Position numbers and translations under genes: made by a program. This document shows, piece after piece, positions 12,085 to 14,054 of a stretch of 14,054 bases of DNA (its first letter is position 1; every line of letters starts with the position of its first letter). The notes beneath the pieces were generated by a model. It was not told the DNA's origin and did not search any database. It was given only the letters and a program-made list of their open reading frames with translations. The stretch is from Pelotomaculum_B sp041645005 (GTDB lineage Bacteria > Bacillota > Desulfotomaculia > Desulfotomaculales > Pelotomaculaceae), in the NCBI GenBank assembly GCA_041645005.1, contig JBAZQW010000034.1:1-14054 (forward strand), read 5' to 3'.

Positions 12085-12102
12085 GTTCGGATTTATCCGA
12101 AC
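12085..12102 (+). repeat. Hairpin directly after the 4Fe-4S gene, sister of 5485-5502
   Basis: A perfect 8-bp stem GTTCGGAT/ATCCGAAC with a TT core begins one base after the stop codon. Together with the preceding GTAG it matches the hairpin at 5481-5502 except for one C-to-T and one G-to-A change. Those two changes are paired, so the stem is preserved. No T-run follows here, so it would be a poor terminator but may stabilise the mRNA 3' end. Confidence 0.55.
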
Positions 12103-12110
12103 ACTCCAAT

Positions 12111-12186
12111 GGGGACATTCCTCCGACCCCTGAGTAAATCTTCAAATGGAGGTGTGTCCCCTATCCGCTGAAGAGGTGTGTCCCCT
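12111..12186. repeat. REP-like repeats, GGGGACA / TGTCCCC
   Basis: GGGGACATTCCTCC (12111-12124) forms an inverted repeat (12 of 14) with GGAGGTGTGTCCCC (12148-12161). A second direct copy, GAGGTGTGTCCCCT, lies at 12173-12186. The pattern is typical of repetitive extragenic palindromes, often spread by RAYT/IS200-like transposases. None is encoded in this window. Confidence 0.6.
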
Positions 12187-12221
12187 GTCCTTAGCAGGAT
12201 GAATCCGCACCTACGCCTTTG

Positions 12222-12235
12222 GGACGTCGGACGTC
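12222..12235. repeat. Tandem 7-bp repeat GGACGTC x2
   Basis: GGACGTCGGACGTC is an exact head-to-tail duplication. It contains the self-complementary GACGTC. It is probably part of the repetitive intergenic block between the 4Fe-4S gene and hcp. Confidence 0.4.
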
Positions 12236-12277
12236 GGTATATTCTGCATTCCTACCAGGGTCTTTATAAAACCTGAA

Positions 12278-12323
12278 TAAAAGCTTTTACACTTCTGAGT
12301 TAAAAATAAATACCAGTAAATAC
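12278..12323 (+). promoter_or_regulatory. Candidate regulatory region upstream of hcp
   Basis: A perfect 12-bp palindrome TAAAAGCTTTTA (12278-12289) overlaps a -35-like TTTACA (12286-12291). A 7-bp direct repeat TAAATAC with a 10-bp period (12307-12313 and 12317-12323) follows. The best -10 (TAAATA) gives only a 15-bp spacer, so the promoter is not convincing. AAAGGAGGG (12324-12332) is the hcp ribosome site. Confidence 0.3.
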
Positions 12324-12341
12324 AAAGGAGGGAATTAAAAC

Positions 12342-13895
12342 ATGTTTTGTTTTCAGTGTGAGCAAACAGCGGGCGGTAAAGGCTGCACCAAAGTTGGGGT
12401 GTGCGGCAAACAGCCGGAAGTCGCCGACAAGCAGGACCAATTGACCTGCGCCCTGGTCGGATTGGCCCGCGCCGCTCAGGGCAAGACCCCGGATGAGGCA
12501 ACCGGCGGACTGGTGATGCAGGCTCTTTTCGCGACAATAACCAACGTTAACTTCGACGGTGACCGTATTGATGAATTAAAAAACCTGATCCAGGCCGCCA
12601 AAGCAAAGTTGGGCGGAGCGGCAGACATGGACTGGGACACCCTCTGGCAGGGCGACCCTGACATGGTGTCCCTCCGTTCCACCCTGCTGCTCGGACTGCG
12701 CGGCATGGCGGCTTACGCATGGCACGCCTGGGTGCTGGGCAAAAAGGACGATGAAGTGACAGCATGGTGCTACAAGGGTATGCGCGCCATCGGCGAAGAC
12801 CATTCCATTGAGGAGTGGCTGGGATTGTTGATGGAGTTCGGGCAGGTCAACCTTAAGTGCATGGCCCTGCTGGATGAGGCCAATACTTCCGCTTACGGCC
12901 ACCCTGTGCCGGTAAAAGTCCCCATGACTATTGAAAAGGGACCGTTCATCGTAATCACCGGACACGACCTGCATGATTTGAAACAGCTGCTCAAACAAAC
13001 TGAGGGCAAGGGTATAAACATCTATACCCACAGTGAAATGCTGCCCGCTCACGGTTATCCGGAGCTAAAGAAACACCTGCACCTGAAAGGTAACTTTGGA
13101 ACCGCCTGGCAGAACCAGCAGAAAGAATTTGACGGCATACCGGCCCCTATACTTTATACAACTAACTGTATTGTTCCACCCAGGCCTTCTTATTCCGACA
13201 GGATATTCACCACCGACGCCGTCGGCTACCCGGGCCTTAAACACATCACCGGGGAAAACGGAGTAAAGGATTTCACCCCTGTTATCAACAAGGCTCTTGA
13301 ACTCGGCGGCTGGCAGGAAGACAAGACACTTACCGGAATAAACGGCGGCACTGAAGTTATGACCGGGTTCGCCCGCAACACCGTGCTTGGTGTTGCCGAC
13401 AAGGTGATTAAAGCGGTCAAAGCCGGCGCCATCAAGCACTTTTTCCTGGTTGGCGGCTGCGACGGCGCCAAGGCGGGCCGCAACTACTACACCGATTTTG
13501 TTAAGAAGACCCCTAAAGATACTGTGATCCTGACCCTGGCCTGCGGCAAATACCGCTTCAACGACCTCAACATCGGCGAGATCGGCGGCCTGCCGCGGAT
13601 CATGGACATGGGCCAGTGCAACGACGCCTATTCCGCCATCCAGGTTGCGGTAGCCCTGGCCGGCGCCTTTAACTGCGGGGTGAATGAGCTGCCCCTGACG
13701 CTCGTCCTCTCGTGGTACGAGCAAAAAGCTGTGGCCATACTGCTGACACTCCTGTCGCTGGATATTAAGAATATCTACCTCGGCCCCACCCTGCCGGCGT
13801 TTATCTCACCGAACGTGCTCAACGTGCTGGTCGAGAAGTTCAACATCAAGCCGATCAGCACACCCGAAGCGGACCTGCAGGCTATCCTTGGTTAA
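12342..13895 (+). CDS. hcp: Hybrid cluster protein (Hcp), hydroxylamine/NO reductase
   Basis: Cytoplasmic Fe-S protein that reduces hydroxylamine in vitro and is implicated in nitric oxide detoxification and protein S-nitrosylation. The N-terminal cluster motif CFQCEQTAGGKGCTKVGVC has Cys3, 6, 15, 21, the class I spacing. All hybrid-cluster ligands can be placed: His208, Glu232, Cys276, Cys373 (the persulfide Cys in GGCDGAKAGR), Cys401, Cys426, Glu460 and Lys462. Their spacing closely follows that recalled for the Desulfovibrio enzyme. At 517 residues it is about 35 shorter than that enzyme, mainly between the N-terminal cluster and His208. A strong ribosome site precedes ATG. The 4Fe-4S gene upstream probably supplies electrons in place of the Hcr reductase of enterobacteria. 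The divergent Crp/Fnr protein is the likely regulator. Confidence 0.97.
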   Translation: MFCFQCEQTAGGKGCTKVGVCGKQPEVADKQDQLTCALVGLARAAQGKTPDEATGGLVMQALFATITNVNFDGDRIDELKNLIQAAKAKLGGAADMDWDTLWQGDPDMVSLRSTLLLGLRGMAAYAWHAWVLGKKDDEVTAWCYKGMRAIGEDHSIEEWLGLLMEFGQVNLKCMALLDEANTSAYGHPVPVKVPMTIEKGPFIVITGHDLHDLKQLLKQTEGKGINIYTHSEMLPAHGYPELKKHLHLKGNFGTAWQNQQKEFDGIPAPILYTTNCIVPPRPSYSDRIFTTDAVGYPGLKHITGENGVKDFTPVINKALELGGWQEDKTLTGINGGTEVMTGFARNTVLGVADKVIKAVKAGAIKHFFLVGGCDGAKAGRNYYTDFVKKTPKDTVILTLACGKYRFNDLNIGEIGGLPRIMDMGQCNDAYSAIQVAVALAGAFNCGVNELPLTLVLSWYEQKAVAILLTLLSLDIKNIYLGPTLPAFISPNVLNVLVEKFNIKPISTPEADLQAILG

Positions 13896-14054
13896 TAATA
13901 GCGGGATCTAACGCCGAAGCCGGAGATAATTTCTCCGGCTTCTTCTTTTGCCTTTAAAGTCACCCGGGTTTTTAAAACTTCCTGATCATCAAGATCAGCG
14001 ATTTGTCCACCGCAGTAAGGGCAGACCAGCCCGATCAGCCATTTTGCGTTAGTT
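13892..14054 (-). CDS. Partial gene, zinc-ribbon-like CxxC protein (3' end only)
   Basis: The minus frame is open from the window edge to TAA at 13894-13892, which overlaps the hcp stop. It reads TNAKWLIGLVCPYCGGQIAD, then LDDQEVLKTRVTLKAKEEAG, then EIISGFGVRSRYY. The CPYCGGQI segment looks like half of a zinc ribbon. Part of the frame is formed by the hcp terminator hairpin, so it could be accidental. The 54 open codons and protein-like composition make a real convergent gene possible. The start lies beyond the window. Confidence 0.4.
   Translation of the reverse strand, partial: TNAKWLIGLVCPYCGGQIADLDDQEVLKTRVTLKAKEEAGEIISGFGVRSRYY
13916..13950 (+). terminator. hcp terminator
   Basis: A perfect 11-bp GC-rich stem GAAGCCGGAGA / TCTCCGGCTTC with a 5-base loop (TAATT) is followed by TTCTTTT. 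It lies 20 bases past the hcp stop codon. Confidence 0.85.

Noticed and set aside
12211..12537. 108-codon minus-strand frame across the hcp start
   Set aside because: Runs antisense through the conserved Hcp N-terminal Cys motif; no ribosome site.
12576..13724. Long minus-strand frames opposite hcp (158 and 219 codons)
   Set aside because: Shadows of the GC-rich hcp frame; no independent signals.
1..14054. CRISPR array, tRNA, rRNA or known riboswitch
   Set aside because: I read through both strands and saw no regularly spaced direct repeats of 25-40 bases, no cloverleaf and no conserved riboswitch core.

Overview
The window looks like chromosomal DNA from an anaerobic Gram-positive bacterium of the Clostridia, probably a Peptococcaceae-type (Pelotomaculum/Desulfotomaculum-like) organism. 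This is inferred from strong GGAGG-type ribosome sites with frequent GTG and TTG starts, an acyl-CoA dehydrogenase/ETF operon, a UbiE/MenG methyltransferase, a YjfB-type motility protein and a class I hybrid cluster protein. No database search was possible. All family calls are from motifs read by eye.

Bases 1-3830 (minus strand) hold a fatty-/acyl-CoA oxidation unit: a MarR-type regulator, then an acyl-CoA dehydrogenase, EtfB and EtfA. A good promoter (TTGACA / TAAAAT, 18 bp spacer) lies between the regulator and the dehydrogenase, and an inverted repeat touches its -35 box. The dehydrogenase carries Gly at both places where the family normally puts its catalytic Glu. Bases 3833-5355 hold a two-gene minus-strand unit: a UbiE/MenG-like methyltransferase followed by a conserved-looking 255-residue protein of unknown function. 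An RluA-type pseudouridine synthase occupies 5601-6494.

Bases 5380-5600 and 6500-9130 are a gene graveyard. They hold the C-terminal end of a short-chain dehydrogenase, the C-terminal end of a GNAT acetyltransferase and a 5'-truncated HNH nuclease resembling phosphorothioate-dependent restriction enzymes. The nuclease is joined head-on to a KAP-type P-loop NTPase fragment. There is also a frameshifted IS256-like transposase start, a 105-bp MITE-like element with near-perfect terminal inverted repeats and an HRDC-domain fragment. A few small intact-looking units sit among them: a 44-residue ORF with a strong ribosome site and terminator, a 17-codon ORF followed by three hairpins, and a YjfB-like gene with a doubtful start.

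Bases 9132-10392 (minus) hold a class I glutamine amidotransferase and a 91-residue helical protein of unknown role. Bases 10551-13895 form a nitrosative/oxidative-stress module: a Crp/Fnr regulator (minus), divergent from a 4Fe-4S protein and the hybrid cluster protein Hcp (both plus). The divergent gap holds a 16-bp palindrome, and the gap before hcp holds a hairpin and REP-like repeats. The window ends in a partial minus-strand gene with a zinc-ribbon-like CxxC whose 3' end overlaps the hcp terminator.
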